From contig CAYVBE010000034.1 of assembly GCA_964448935.1 (NCBI GenBank), positions 1 through 27,233 of the forward strand: a stretch of DNA of 27,233 bases. Direction: 5' to 3'. Positions 1 through 7,675 of the stretch are shown piece by piece. Position 1 is the stretch's first letter, and each line of letters opens with the position of its first letter. This stretch comes from CAYVBE01 sp964448935. GTDB lineage: Bacteria > Planctomycetota > Brocadiia > SM23-32. The position numbers were made by a program, and so were the translations under genes. A model generated the notes under the pieces. The model saw nothing but the letters and a program-made list of their open reading frames with translations, was not told the origin of the DNA and did not search any database.

Positions 1-2
1 AG

Positions 3-47
3 GCGGAACACATCAATGGCTATACGGTGCGTGGGACTTTTGAATGA
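3..47 (+). CDS. Possible 3' end of an upstream gene (partial)
   Basis: The first bases can be read as a 14-residue C-terminal tail, AEHINGYTVRGTFE, ending in TGA at 45-47. If real, it converges on the rhamnosidase-like gene with only 11 bases between the two stops. Such tight convergence is seen at two other places in this window. Another frame also stays open to position 41, and the piece is too short to judge by codon use, so this is a guess. No function can be assigned. Confidence 0.2.
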   Translation, partial: AEHINGYTVRGTFE

Positions 48-58
48 CCCTGCCACGG

Positions 59-2455
59 CTACACCCCCTGGCGGCCCGGTTTGAGCGGAACGGTGCGCTC
101 CCCGTCCACGAACTCGCCGGTCACGCCGTCCGGCAGGACGATCGCGCCCGTGAGCTGCCCGTCGGCGGCTTCGAGTCCCACCTCGATGAAACCCCGCGGG
201 TGGGGCAGCTTGCCCGAGGCGTGATCGAGGGGGCCCAGCTTCGGCTCGATCCGCGTTTGTGTGAAGCCCGGCGCGGCGGGCCGGATGCCCAGAATCGTGG
301 CGTAGTAGTGCCACAGAGGGTGGGCGCCCCAGGCATGGCAGTCGCTTCGCGTGCCGTCGGGCGCCACCTCATAGGTGGTCTTGAAACCCAACTCCGGCAG
401 CCGGTACCACTCCTCCAGCCGCTCGAAGAAGGCATCCATCTTCCCCGCCCTGCCCAGCGCTTCAAGCAGGTAGAAGCTGAAGTAGATCGTGCTGCGGGAC
501 AGGTCCGGGTCGGACACCAGGCCGTCCGCCACGCGGTCCCCCCGCGCATCGGAAAGCTGATTCGACAGCAGCGCCAGGCACTGCGCGTGCTCGGAGAAGC
601 AGCGGTGGTCCAGCGTGTCGGCGAACAGACCCCGGTCTTCGTTCCAGAAGGCGTCCTCACACGCCTGCGCCTGCTCGGCGGCCAGGCGGCGGTAGCGCGC
701 CGCAAGCTCGGGCTCGCCCACCATCTCCTCCAGGTCCACCATCTGGTCCAGCAGGAGCGTGAACTGCCAGTTGATCATTCCGCTGACGCCCCACTGCCCG
801 TCGGGCGGCGCACCGAATTCCCAGCCCTCGTCGTTCACCCAGTCCATGAAGTTCCAGCCGCGGGGCGCCTCCACGAGCGAGTCGGCATTCCGGCATCCGA
901 GGAAATAATCCATCACCGCGCGGGCGGCGGCCACCATGCTTCGCACGAACTCATCATCGTCGCGCCAGTGCGCGTAGTCCCAGACCATGGCGGCCCACCA
1001 GAGGCTGAAGGGCGCGATCAGCGTCTTTCCCCCGCTGGGATACGCGCAGGCCGTCAGGCCCTCCGGGATGCGGCTGGCATCGAACATGCGGACGGCCTTG
1101 CGCGACAGGCGGTCGTCGCGCGTGATGGCGCAGGTGGTCAGCACCTCCAGCCGCGTGTCGCCCACATACATGAGCTGCTCGTAGTAGGGGCAATCCATGT
1201 AGGTCTCGTGGCTGCACATCTGGAGCCCGCGCACCATGATGGGCACGATGGGGTCCCAGCGTTCATCGCTGCACTCCAGTTCCCCCTCGTTCTCCATCGG
1301 ATAGTGCGTCTCTCGCACGGCGAGGCCGTCGAGCCTCAGCGGCTTGTCGGCCGCCGTGCAGCGGACCTCCAGGTAGCGCCCCGGGCGCCACCAGAGCGTC
1401 TCGAACAGCCGCCCTTCTCCCCCGTCGGGCCGGAACGTATCGCCGAAACCCACGAAGTACTTGCCCGTGACCTCGTCCCGGTTGCCCTTCGAGCCTTCCA
1501 GCGCGTCGGGGTCGGCGCAGAGCGACTCCGCCCACAGCACCCGCACCTCACCCCCCGCGCCGCCGCTGACGCTGACTTCCGGATAGGCGCAGTAGTAGTC
1601 GCCCAGGTCCACGATCACGCGCCGCCGCGTCCCCGGCGGCACGGTCACACTTCCCCGCCCCTGCAGCATATCGGTCCACTGCGCGTGCTCATCTTCCAGG
1701 TCGTCCTCCGCGCGCGCCTTTGCCGGCTCTTCCTCATGCGCCTCCGGTTCGGACACGAACACGACTCGCCCCACCTGCAGGCGCTCCTCCAGCATGGCGG
1801 GCAGCATGCCCGGCTTCAACAGGCGCTTGCCCGCCGCGGTGCGGGTGCGCAATCCGTTGACGGCCGGGCCGGCGGGCTCCACGGGTCCCCAGCCCTCGCC
1901 CTGTCCGTTCTTGAAGCCCCAGGTGAACCGGGCCCCATCCACCTCGACCCTCGGCCCCGTCATGTGGCAGCGCTCCGGCCGGAAGAAATGGTATCCGTCC
2001 AGAGCTTTGCCCTGCCAGTCCGCCACGCCGGTGCCCAACATTTCCACGTGAGCGTCCTCATGGGGCGAGAGCAGAAACCCGTGCCGCAGGCTGACCTGGG
2101 CCGTGGGCGAGAGCGGCCCGAAGCTCCACACACGCGCCACGACGACGTGCTCGCCCGCGCCGAATTCCAGGTCATAGGTCTCGTAGAACCAGTTCTGCAG
2201 GTCCCCGCGCTCCGGACCGCGGCCTACGCGCCGCCCGTCGGCAAACAGCTCATACCGCTCATCGGCGGTCACGTGAACGCGGACCGTCTCCGCGGAGTCC
2301 AGCTCGAACCGGCAGCGATACGCGACCGCCAGCGGCCGCTCGTGCGCCTCCGGTATGCTTACCCACCGGCAGGGCCAGGTGAACACCTCGCCCCAAAGCG
2401 GCCCCGGCTCGTATCCTCGGTCCTCGTACGGGTCGCCCTGAATCATCACACGCAT
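59..2455 (-). CDS. GH78 alpha-L-rhamnosidase-like glycoside hydrolase
   Basis: This 798-residue protein resembles family GH78 inverting alpha-L-rhamnosidases. An N-terminal beta-sandwich region (about 1-390) precedes an (alpha/alpha)6 barrel (about 400-720) and a C-terminal beta domain. The family's acidic signature reads DCPYYEQLMYVGD: Asp421, Glu426 and Asp433 keep the +5 and +12 spacing known from characterised GH78 enzymes, where the Glu is the general acid. Glu696, in TTYEVAPDG, fits the catalytic base, followed by the typical CHAWGAHPLWHYYA stretch. No signal peptide is visible, so it probably acts in the cytoplasm on imported oligosaccharides. The ATG at 2453-2455 follows GGTGAGGTGAG, a usable ribosome site. 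The gene is divergent from two epimerase genes and a rhamnulose-1-phosphate-aldolase-like gene, which supports a rhamnose link. The glycosidic substrate is inferred; activity on another deoxysugar is possible. Confidence 0.85.
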   Translation of the reverse strand: MRVMIQGDPYEDRGYEPGPLWGEVFTWPCRWVSIPEAHERPLAVAYRCRFELDSAETVRVHVTADERYELFADGRRVGRGPERGDLQNWFYETYDLEFGAGEHVVVARVWSFGPLSPTAQVSLRHGFLLSPHEDAHVEMLGTGVADWQGKALDGYHFFRPERCHMTGPRVEVDGARFTWGFKNGQGEGWGPVEPAGPAVNGLRTRTAAGKRLLKPGMLPAMLEERLQVGRVVFVSEPEAHEEEPAKARAEDDLEDEHAQWTDMLQGRGSVTVPPGTRRRVIVDLGDYYCAYPEVSVSGGAGGEVRVLWAESLCADPDALEGSKGNRDEVTGKYFVGFGDTFRPDGGEGRLFETLWWRPGRYLEVRCTAADKPLRLDGLAVRETHYPMENEGELECSDERWDPIVPIMVRGLQMCSHETYMDCPYYEQLMYVGDTRLEVLTTCAITRDDRLSRKAVRMFDASRIPEGLTACAYPSGGKTLIAPFSLWWAAMVWDYAHWRDDDEFVRSMVAAARAVMDYFLGCRNADSLVEAPRGWNFMDWVNDEGWEFGAPPDGQWGVSGMINWQFTLLLDQMVDLEEMVGEPELAARYRRLAAEQAQACEDAFWNEDRGLFADTLDHRCFSEHAQCLALLSNQLSDARGDRVADGLVSDPDLSRSTIYFSFYLLEALGRAGKMDAFFERLEEWYRLPELGFKTTYEVAPDGTRSDCHAWGAHPLWHYYATILGIRPAAPGFTQTRIEPKLGPLDHASGKLPHPRGFIEVGLEAADGQLTGAIVLPDGVTGEFVDGERTVPLKPGRQGV

Positions 2456-2489
2456 GTCTCACCTCACCCCAGAAGTCTGAAGACGGAGC

Positions 2490-2498
2490 ATGTTAGCA
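2490..2498 (-). promoter_or_regulatory. Candidate extended -10 promoter for the GH78 gene
   Basis: Read on the minus strand, the site is TGC-TAACAT, an extended -10 element with four of six consensus bases. It lies about 35 bases upstream of the GH78 start codon. No good -35 hexamer is visible at 16-18 bases, so the call rests on the extended TGn motif alone. Confidence 0.3.
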
Positions 2499-2541
2499 CA
2501 TGGGAATCCTGGCGACGAGTGGAACTCCTGCCCGCGGACGC

Positions 2542-2570
2542 TTGACAGGCGCGCCCCGTCCGGCCACGAT
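2542..2570 (+). promoter_or_regulatory. Candidate sigma70 promoter for the epimerase pair
   Basis: A perfect -35 TTGACA (2542-2547) is followed after 17 bases by CACGAT (2565-2570), a weak -10. Transcription would start near 2577, giving a leader of about 40 bases before the ATG at 2616. A perfect -35 with a poor -10 is often activator-dependent, but no operator was recognised. Confidence 0.4.
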
Positions 2571-2615
2571 GCAGAAAGAGCATGCGGCGATCACAATCTG
2601 GAAAGGGAACGCGAC

Positions 2616-3305
2616 ATGAGACTGCTCGTCACCGGGGCGGACCGGCCGCTGGGCGCGGCCGCCGCGGAGCATCTGCTCGCACGGCACGAACTCCACCTGA
2701 CCGGGTACTCGCAGGCACCTCCCGACGCGGAGTGCGCGGAACTCTACCGGCAGGCGGACCTGTGCGACACGGAGACCGTGCAGGACCTGGTGGACGGCGT
2801 GGGCGCGGTGCTGCACTTCGCGGAGTTCGACCCGCTGCCGCTCAAAGGGCCTGACGCCGGCCACGAGCTGCTGACACGGGCCACTCTGGGCACCTACCTG
2901 CTGTGCGACGCCGCCCGCGAAGCCGGCGTCTCACGCATCGTCGTCGCGGGCACGCTGAAGGTGTTCGACAGCTACCCGGACTCTTACCTCATAGACGAGC
3001 AGTGGAAGCCGCGTCCGGCGCCCGAGCCCGAAGTGCTGGCCCCCTACCTCTGCGAACAGGCGGTGCGGGAGTTCCCGCGGGAAGGCGGCATCACGGGCGT
3101 CTGCCTGCGGTTCCTGCCGCTGGGCACCGACCCGGAGGCTAACACACGCCGCGAGGACGCGTTGCAGGCCATTGCCCGGGCGCTGGAGATCGAGCTCGGC
3201 TCGCCCGGCTACCGCTGGCACGTGTTCCACGTCGCATCGTCGCCGCGGTTCCTCTCGCGTCAGGCGCAACTGACTCTCGGATTCGAACCGGAAGGAGCCG
3301 AGTGA
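2616..3305 (+). CDS. NAD(P)-dependent epimerase/dehydratase-like protein, degenerate active site
   Basis: A 229-residue extended short-chain dehydrogenase of the NAD-dependent epimerase/dehydratase family, shorter than the usual 280-330 residues. The frame is open upstream, but the ATG at 2616 follows GGAAAGGGAA and begins MRLLVTGADRPLG, the first beta strand and nucleotide loop of a Rossmann fold. Two key features are altered. The GxxGxxG loop reads G7-A-D-R10-P-L-G13, with Arg for the middle glycine. The YxxxK pair reads Y144-L-C-E-Q148, with Gln for the catalytic lysine. The protein may therefore be catalytically weak or inactive, for example a regulatory or structural partner of the next gene product, whose start codon shares one base with this gene's stop. 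No signal peptide; cytoplasmic. The substrate is unknown; a nucleotide sugar or free sugar is likely from the family. Confidence 0.7.
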   Translation: MRLLVTGADRPLGAAAAEHLLARHELHLTGYSQAPPDAECAELYRQADLCDTETVQDLVDGVGAVLHFAEFDPLPLKGPDAGHELLTRATLGTYLLCDAAREAGVSRIVVAGTLKVFDSYPDSYLIDEQWKPRPAPEPEVLAPYLCEQAVREFPREGGITGVCLRFLPLGTDPEANTRREDALQAIARALEIELGSPGYRWHVFHVASSPRFLSRQAQLTLGFEPEGAE

Positions 3306-4135
3306 TGCCGGGTATCGAGCACGGCACGGTCTGCATTTTCGGAGCGGGCGGCCCGGTGGGGGCCGTCATCGCGGGGCTCTTGAGGCAGCACTACCGGCTG
3401 CGGCTAACAGACATAATCGGCGTCTCGGAGGCCATCGCCCGGGGCGGCGACCCCCTCTGGCCGGCCTGGGAGGAGGCGCCCGAGCCGCCGCACGAGTGGC
3501 GTATGGTGGACGTGACGGACTACCGGCAGGTGTTCCAGGCTCTGGAGGGCTGCGACGCGGCGGTGAATTTGGTCGTCAACCGCTCCGAGCCGGAACCGGC
3601 GTTCAGCCTTAATGTCGGCGGTGCCTTCAACATCATGAAGGCCGCCGCGGAGCGGGGCCTGAAGCGCGTCGTTCACACCGGCGTTCAGGCACGGACGCAG
3701 GGCTACGAGGGAGACCTGCGCTATGAGTTCGAGGTCCCCGCCGACGCCCCCTGCCGCCCCGGCACGCCGCTCTACAACCACAGCAAATCCCTCGGCTACC
3801 AGGTGGTAAACGCCTTCGCCGAACACCGCGGCCTGGACGTGGTCACACTGCTGCTCAGCAGGCTCCGGCCCGCCGACCGCTACGACGGGCGCGACGACGA
3901 CGTGGTGCAAGGCTTCTCGGTCTCCTGGCGCGACCTGGCGCGGGCGTATCTCTGCGCCCTGCGCGCGCCCGAGATGCCGCACCCGAACGAGATGTTCAAC
4001 ATCTGCGCGCCTCTGCCGATGGACAAGTTCCGCTGCGAGAAAGCGCGGGAACTCCTCGGCTGGGAAGCAGAGGACCGCTTCGAGGACTTCTACACCCGCG
4101 GAGCGCGCGCCGAGGACCTGTGGGGCGGTGTGTGA
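3305..4135 (+). CDS. NAD(P)-dependent epimerase/dehydratase
   Basis: A 276-residue extended short-chain dehydrogenase with intact signatures: nucleotide loop G13-A-G-G16-P-V-G19 and catalytic Y157-N-H-S-K161. A C-terminal substrate domain has the family-typical phrase FSVSWRDLARAYLCAL, where the enzyme binds its substrate and its own epimerase fold closes. The start is ATG 3305, overlapping the upstream stop as TGATG and preceded by GGAAGGAG; a GTG three bases earlier is less likely. The overlap implies translational coupling and similar amounts of the two proteins. Members of the family act on UDP-, GDP- or dTDP-sugars or on free sugars; nothing here fixes the substrate. The neighbourhood (rhamnosidase-like and rhamnulose-phosphate-aldolase-like genes) suggests sugar oxidation or epimerisation in a deoxysugar pathway, but this is inference. 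Confidence 0.8.
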   Translation: MPGIEHGTVCIFGAGGPVGAVIAGLLRQHYRLRLTDIIGVSEAIARGGDPLWPAWEEAPEPPHEWRMVDVTDYRQVFQALEGCDAAVNLVVNRSEPEPAFSLNVGGAFNIMKAAAERGLKRVVHTGVQARTQGYEGDLRYEFEVPADAPCRPGTPLYNHSKSLGYQVVNAFAEHRGLDVVTLLLSRLRPADRYDGRDDDVVQGFSVSWRDLARAYLCALRAPEMPHPNEMFNICAPLPMDKFRCEKARELLGWEAEDRFEDFYTRGARAEDLWGGV

Positions 4136-4157
4136 AGCACGCTGAAAGGCGTTCCGG

Positions 4158-4186
4158 TTGCCGCGACCGAGGCTTTCCGATAAGCT
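4158..4186 (+). promoter_or_regulatory. Candidate sigma70 promoter for the aldolase/SDR gene
   Basis: TTGCCG (4158-4163), 17 bases, then TAAGCT (4181-4186). The start would be near 4193, giving a leader of about 42 bases before the ATG at 4235. Half-consensus boxes at perfect spacing match the pattern before other genes in this window. The gene could also be read through from the epimerase pair 99 bases upstream. Confidence 0.35.
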
Positions 4187-4234
4187 CTTCCCTTGGGGCT
4201 TTGTGCGCATTACCAGCACCACAGGAGAAAACGG

Positions 4235-6082
4235 ATGGATGCCGACCTGCAGGACATGATCAAGATTTCCAGAGGCGTCGGCGAGGATCCCCGGTTCGTG
4301 CAAGGGGGCGGCGGCAACACCAGCGTCAAGACCGACGGCGGCGCTAAGATGTACGTCAAGGCCAGCGGCCAGCGGCTGGGCGATATGCGCGAGGGGCAGG
4401 GATACCGGCTGGTGGACGTGCAGGCGTGCTCGGATATCATCGAGGACCAGGAGCTGGCCGAGATGGACTCCGTCGAGCGAGAGGCCGTGGTGCTCTCGCG
4501 CCTGAAGGCCGCGTGCCTGGACGACCTGCCGGGGCGGCCATCGGTGGAGACCAGCCTGCACGCCGTGCTCGGGCGCTGCGTGGTCCACACCCATCCCTCC
4601 GTCGTCAACGGTCTGCTGTGCGCCGTGGACGGGCAGGAGGCCCTGCAGGAGTTGTTCGGCAAGATGGACCCGCCCTATCTCTACATCGAGTTCTGCGGCG
4701 CCGGCTACTCGCTCGCCTTTCGCATGAAGGAGGCGCTGGACGAGTACGAAGCGGAGCACGGGCGGCTGCCGCAGGTCGTGTTCCTGGAGAACCACGGGCT
4801 GTTCGTCACCGCCGACGACGCGGACCGCGCCCTGGACATTACGCGGCGTATATTCGAGGACATCGAGCAGGCGGCCGAGAAGGCGAAGAAGGCGGCCAGG
4901 CTGCCCGAGTTCACCCCGCCGGCACCGGAGACGGAGCGGGAGTTGATCGCCGACATCGCGGCGGCGGCGCGGCAGTTCTACTCCGAGGTCCTCGACAAGA
5001 CCGCCCTGCTGACCTTCAGCAACGACGAGACGGTGACCGAGTTCCTGCGGCTTCCGCAGGCGGCGGACCTCGCGGAGGTCAACCCCCTGTCGCCGGATCA
5101 GGCGATCTACTGCAAGGACAGCCCGGTGTGGCTGGAGCTCGATGTGGACGCTCCGGTGAAGGAGCAGGTCCGAGACGCCCTGTCCGCCGTCGAGAACGGC
5201 GAGCGCACCGCGCGCTGCATTCTGGTGGACGGACTGGGATTGTTCAGCGCGGGGCCCGATCCGAAGCAGCTCGACGCGACCTCCGCCATGATGCGCGCGG
5301 CGCTGGTGGGCCTCTCGATCGCCACCCACTTCGGCGGCGCTCGCGGTCTGACTCAGGAGGCCATACAGTGGCTGCACGAGTGGGAGGTGGAGCGGTTCCG
5401 CAGCAAGGCCATCGCTCAGTCGCAGGGGCAGGACGTGCTGGCCGGCAAGGTGGCCCTGGTGACGGGCGCCGGCGACGCGACCGCAGACATCGCGCTGGCC
5501 CTGGCACGCAGGGGCGTCAACGTGGTGCTGGCCGCCCCGAACGCCGAAGAGACCGTCGGCAAGATGGAAGACCTGCCGGGCAAGGGCTGGCCCGCCGAGG
5601 TGGATGCCACCTGCGAGGACTCGGTGGCCAATCTTGTGGATCGCCTGCTGCGGGAGCCGGGCGGGCTGGATATACTCGTGAACTGCGCCGCCCCGGTGGC
5701 AGAATCCGCTCTGCTCGGCACGACGCTGGAGGACTGGGAGGATGCTCTGCGGTCCGGCCTGACGTCCAACTTCCTTCTGGGTCGCGAGGCGGCACAATGC
5801 CTGGCGCGCCAGAAGATGGGCGGCGCCATGGTGAACGTCGTCGCGGAGGCCGTCCTGGAGCCGAGTGAAGGCGACACACTCCGCAGCGCCATTTATGCCG
5901 GGGAGATCAGCCTCTACCGCATGTGGGCGATGGAACTGGTCCGGCACGGCATCCGGGTCAACACCATCTGCGCCACCGAGCAGGCCGACAGGCTGGGCGA
6001 GACGGTGGCCTTCCTGGCCGGTGAGAACGCGGACGGGGTGGACGGTCAGACGATCGTCGTGGAACCCCGGCTGGGGCGTTGA
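4235..6082 (+). CDS. Bifunctional-type rhamnulose-1-phosphate aldolase / short-chain dehydrogenase fusion, SDR half degenerate
   Basis: This 615-residue protein has the layout of RhaE/YuxG-type fusions, which cleave L-rhamnulose-1-phosphate to dihydroxyacetone phosphate and L-lactaldehyde and then oxidise or reduce the lactaldehyde. Residues 1-390 are a class II (zinc) aldolase domain: GGGGNTSVK at 24-32 for phosphate binding, zinc ligands H118 and H120 in HTHP, and H187 in ENHG. Residues 400-615 have the SDR fold, ending in HGIRVNTIC and a terminal strand GQTIVVEP. This half lacks the expected TGxxxGxG loop (TGAGDATAD at 410-418), the catalytic serine (VNVVAEA) and the YxxxK pair; counting back from GIRVN, those positions are R550 and Y554. 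The protein is also shorter than the usual 680-700 residues. The start is ATG 4235 behind AGGAGA. It is probably an aldolase with an inactive dehydrogenase half. Rhamnose as substrate fits the GH78 gene nearby; fuculose phosphate is an alternative. Confidence 0.8.
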   Translation: MDADLQDMIKISRGVGEDPRFVQGGGGNTSVKTDGGAKMYVKASGQRLGDMREGQGYRLVDVQACSDIIEDQELAEMDSVEREAVVLSRLKAACLDDLPGRPSVETSLHAVLGRCVVHTHPSVVNGLLCAVDGQEALQELFGKMDPPYLYIEFCGAGYSLAFRMKEALDEYEAEHGRLPQVVFLENHGLFVTADDADRALDITRRIFEDIEQAAEKAKKAARLPEFTPPAPETERELIADIAAAARQFYSEVLDKTALLTFSNDETVTEFLRLPQAADLAEVNPLSPDQAIYCKDSPVWLELDVDAPVKEQVRDALSAVENGERTARCILVDGLGLFSAGPDPKQLDATSAMMRAALVGLSIATHFGGARGLTQEAIQWLHEWEVERFRSKAIAQSQGQDVLAGKVALVTGAGDATADIALALARRGVNVVLAAPNAEETVGKMEDLPGKGWPAEVDATCEDSVANLVDRLLREPGGLDILVNCAAPVAESALLGTTLEDWEDALRSGLTSNFLLGREAAQCLARQKMGGAMVNVVAEAVLEPSEGDTLRSAIYAGEISLYRMWAMELVRHGIRVNTICATEQADRLGETVAFLAGENADGVDGQTIVVEPRLGR

Positions 6083-6108
6083 CATCCAGCGCGGCAAGAC
6101 GGTATAAA
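6079..6108 (+). promoter_or_regulatory. Strong sigma70 promoter of the glutamine synthetase gene
   Basis: A perfect -35 TTGACA (6079-6084) overlaps the stop codon of the aldolase gene. It is followed after 18 bases by TATAAA (6103-6108), five of six -10 consensus bases. This is the best promoter match in the window. Transcription would begin near 6115, leaving a leader of about 64 bases before the ATG at 6179. No sigma54-type GG-N10-GC element was seen, so expression looks housekeeping rather than NtrC-dependent. Confidence 0.65.
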
Positions 6109-6178
6109 GGCGCCGTAGACTGCAGACATCGCATCTTCCGTTAGGACCGCCAGGCTTCCCGTGGAGGGGATCCAAGCC

Positions 6179-7591
6179 ATGACCGCCGAAGACGTGCTGA
6201 AGACCATCGAAGACAAAAGCGTGCGGGTCGTTGACCTGCGTTTCATGGACCTGCTCGGGCAGTGGTACCACTTCAGCGTCCCGGCGTCCAAACTGACCGC
6301 CGGGAGCTTCGAGGAGGGCTTCGGCATAGACGCCTCCAGCGTGCGGGGGTGGCAGGCCATCGAGGAGAGCGACATGCTGGTCCGACCCGATCCGGATACG
6401 GCGGTGATGGACCCCTTTTCCGAGGAGCCGACGCTGATCCTCATCTGCAACGTCGCAAACCCCATCACCAAAGAGAATTACGACCGCGACCCGCGCTACA
6501 TAGCCGTCAAGGCGGAACAGTACCTGAAAACCTCCGGCATCGGCGACCTGGCCTATTTCGGCCCGGAAGCGGAGTTCTTCATCTTCGACGAAGTGCGCTT
6601 CGACACCACCACCAACTCGTCGCACTACATGGTGGACAGTACCGAGGGTAGCTGGAATACGGGCCGCGAGGAGGGCCCCAACCTGGGCCACAAGGTGCCG
6701 CTGAAAGGCGGCTACTTCCCCGTGCCGCCGGTGGACTCCATGCAGGATCTGCGCAACCGCATGATGCTGACCATGGAAGAGTGCGGGCTGGACGTGGAGT
6801 GTCACCACCACGAGGTGGCCACCGGCGGGCAGGCGGAGATTGACCTGAAATACGACCGCCTGCTGCGCACCGCCGATAACCTGTTGCTCTATAAATACAT
6901 CGTCAAAAACGTGGCCCGGCGATGGGGCAAGACGGCCACCTTTATGGCGAAACCGCTCTTCGGCGACAACGGGACGGGGATGCACGTGCACTTCTCGCTC
7001 TGGAAGGAAGGGAAAGCCCTGTTCGCCGGGGACGGCTACGCCGGCCTGAGCGACGAGGCCCTCCACGCCATCGGCGGCATCCTGAAACATGCCCGCGCCC
7101 TGGTTGCCATCACCAGCCCCACCACCAATTCCTACCGCCGGCTGGTGCCGGGCTACGAGGCGCCGGTCAACCTGGCCTATAGCTGCCGCAACCGAAGCGT
7201 GGCTGTGCGCATACCCATGATCTCCCCCGCGCCGGCGGCCAAGAGGCTGGAGTTCCGCTGTCCCGACCCCAGCGCCAACCCCTATCTGGCCTGCTCCGCC
7301 ATCCTGATGGCCGCCCTGGACGGCATCAAGAACCACGCGGACCCCGGGGAACCGCTGGACAAGAACATCTACGACCTGCCTCCGCAGGAGCTTGCCCGCA
7401 TACCGCGGACTCCGGGCTCCCTGGCCGAGGCGCTGGACGAGCTGGAGGCTGACCACGAGTTCCTGCTGCACGGCAACGTGTTCACGCAGGACGTGGTGCG
7501 CACGTGGATCGAATGGAAGCGCAGCAACGAGGTGGAGCCGGTCAACCTGCGGCCCCATCCGCATGAGTTCGCGCTCTACTACGACGTCTGA
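6179..7591 (+). CDS. glnA: Type I glutamine synthetase
   Basis: Makes glutamine from glutamate, ammonia and ATP in the cytoplasm; GSI enzymes work as dodecamers. The 470-residue length is typical. An N-terminal beta-grasp domain (about 10-100) is followed by the catalytic domain with GPEAEFFIFD, the metal and ATP motif GDNGTGMHVHFS, the glutamate-binding phrase LVPGYEAPVNLAYS and the RLEFRCPDPSANPYLA signature. The segment DKNIYDLPPQE places Tyr398 at the adenylylation position of GSI-beta enzymes, so covalent control by an adenylyltransferase is likely. The ATG at 6179 is preceded by GGAGGGG with nine bases between. A GTG at 6161 lies upstream of that ribosome site and is rejected. The gene has its own strong promoter and the next unit also has a candidate promoter, so it is probably monocistronic and unrelated to its sugar-metabolism neighbours. 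Confidence 0.97.
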   Translation: MTAEDVLKTIEDKSVRVVDLRFMDLLGQWYHFSVPASKLTAGSFEEGFGIDASSVRGWQAIEESDMLVRPDPDTAVMDPFSEEPTLILICNVANPITKENYDRDPRYIAVKAEQYLKTSGIGDLAYFGPEAEFFIFDEVRFDTTTNSSHYMVDSTEGSWNTGREEGPNLGHKVPLKGGYFPVPPVDSMQDLRNRMMLTMEECGLDVECHHHEVATGGQAEIDLKYDRLLRTADNLLLYKYIVKNVARRWGKTATFMAKPLFGDNGTGMHVHFSLWKEGKALFAGDGYAGLSDEALHAIGGILKHARALVAITSPTTNSYRRLVPGYEAPVNLAYSCRNRSVAVRIPMISPAPAAKRLEFRCPDPSANPYLACSAILMAALDGIKNHADPGEPLDKNIYDLPPQELARIPRTPGSLAEALDELEADHEFLLHGNVFTQDVVRTWIEWKRSNEVEPVNLRPHPHEFALYYDV

Positions 7592-7608
7592 TCCGCTCTC
7601 CGCTGACG

Positions 7609-7637
7609 TTGCGGTCCGTGCCCGCGAGGGCTATACT
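7609..7637 (+). promoter_or_regulatory. Candidate sigma70 promoter of the hexulose-phosphate operon
   Basis: TTGCGG (7609-7614), 17 bases, then TATACT (7632-7637), five of six -10 bases. The start would fall near 7644, about 32 bases before the ATG at 7676. It lies in the 84-base gap after glnA and would serve the four-gene unit up to 11146. Confidence 0.5.
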
Positions 7638-7675
7638 CACCTTGAAGGACCGCATCCTTCTGCAGGTGGAAACCG

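Noticed and set aside
44..2545. An 833-codon plus-strand frame opposite the GH78 gene
   Set aside because: It mirrors a gene with intact GH78 catalytic signatures and its own product shows no domain. It is a codon-bias shadow.
3404..7564. A 1386-codon open frame on the minus strand across four genes
   Set aside because: It is antisense to the second epimerase, the aldolase fusion and glutamine synthetase, all clearly coding by family motifs. Its translation is His, Arg, Val and Gln rich with no recognisable domain, as expected for the reverse of GC-rich coding DNA.
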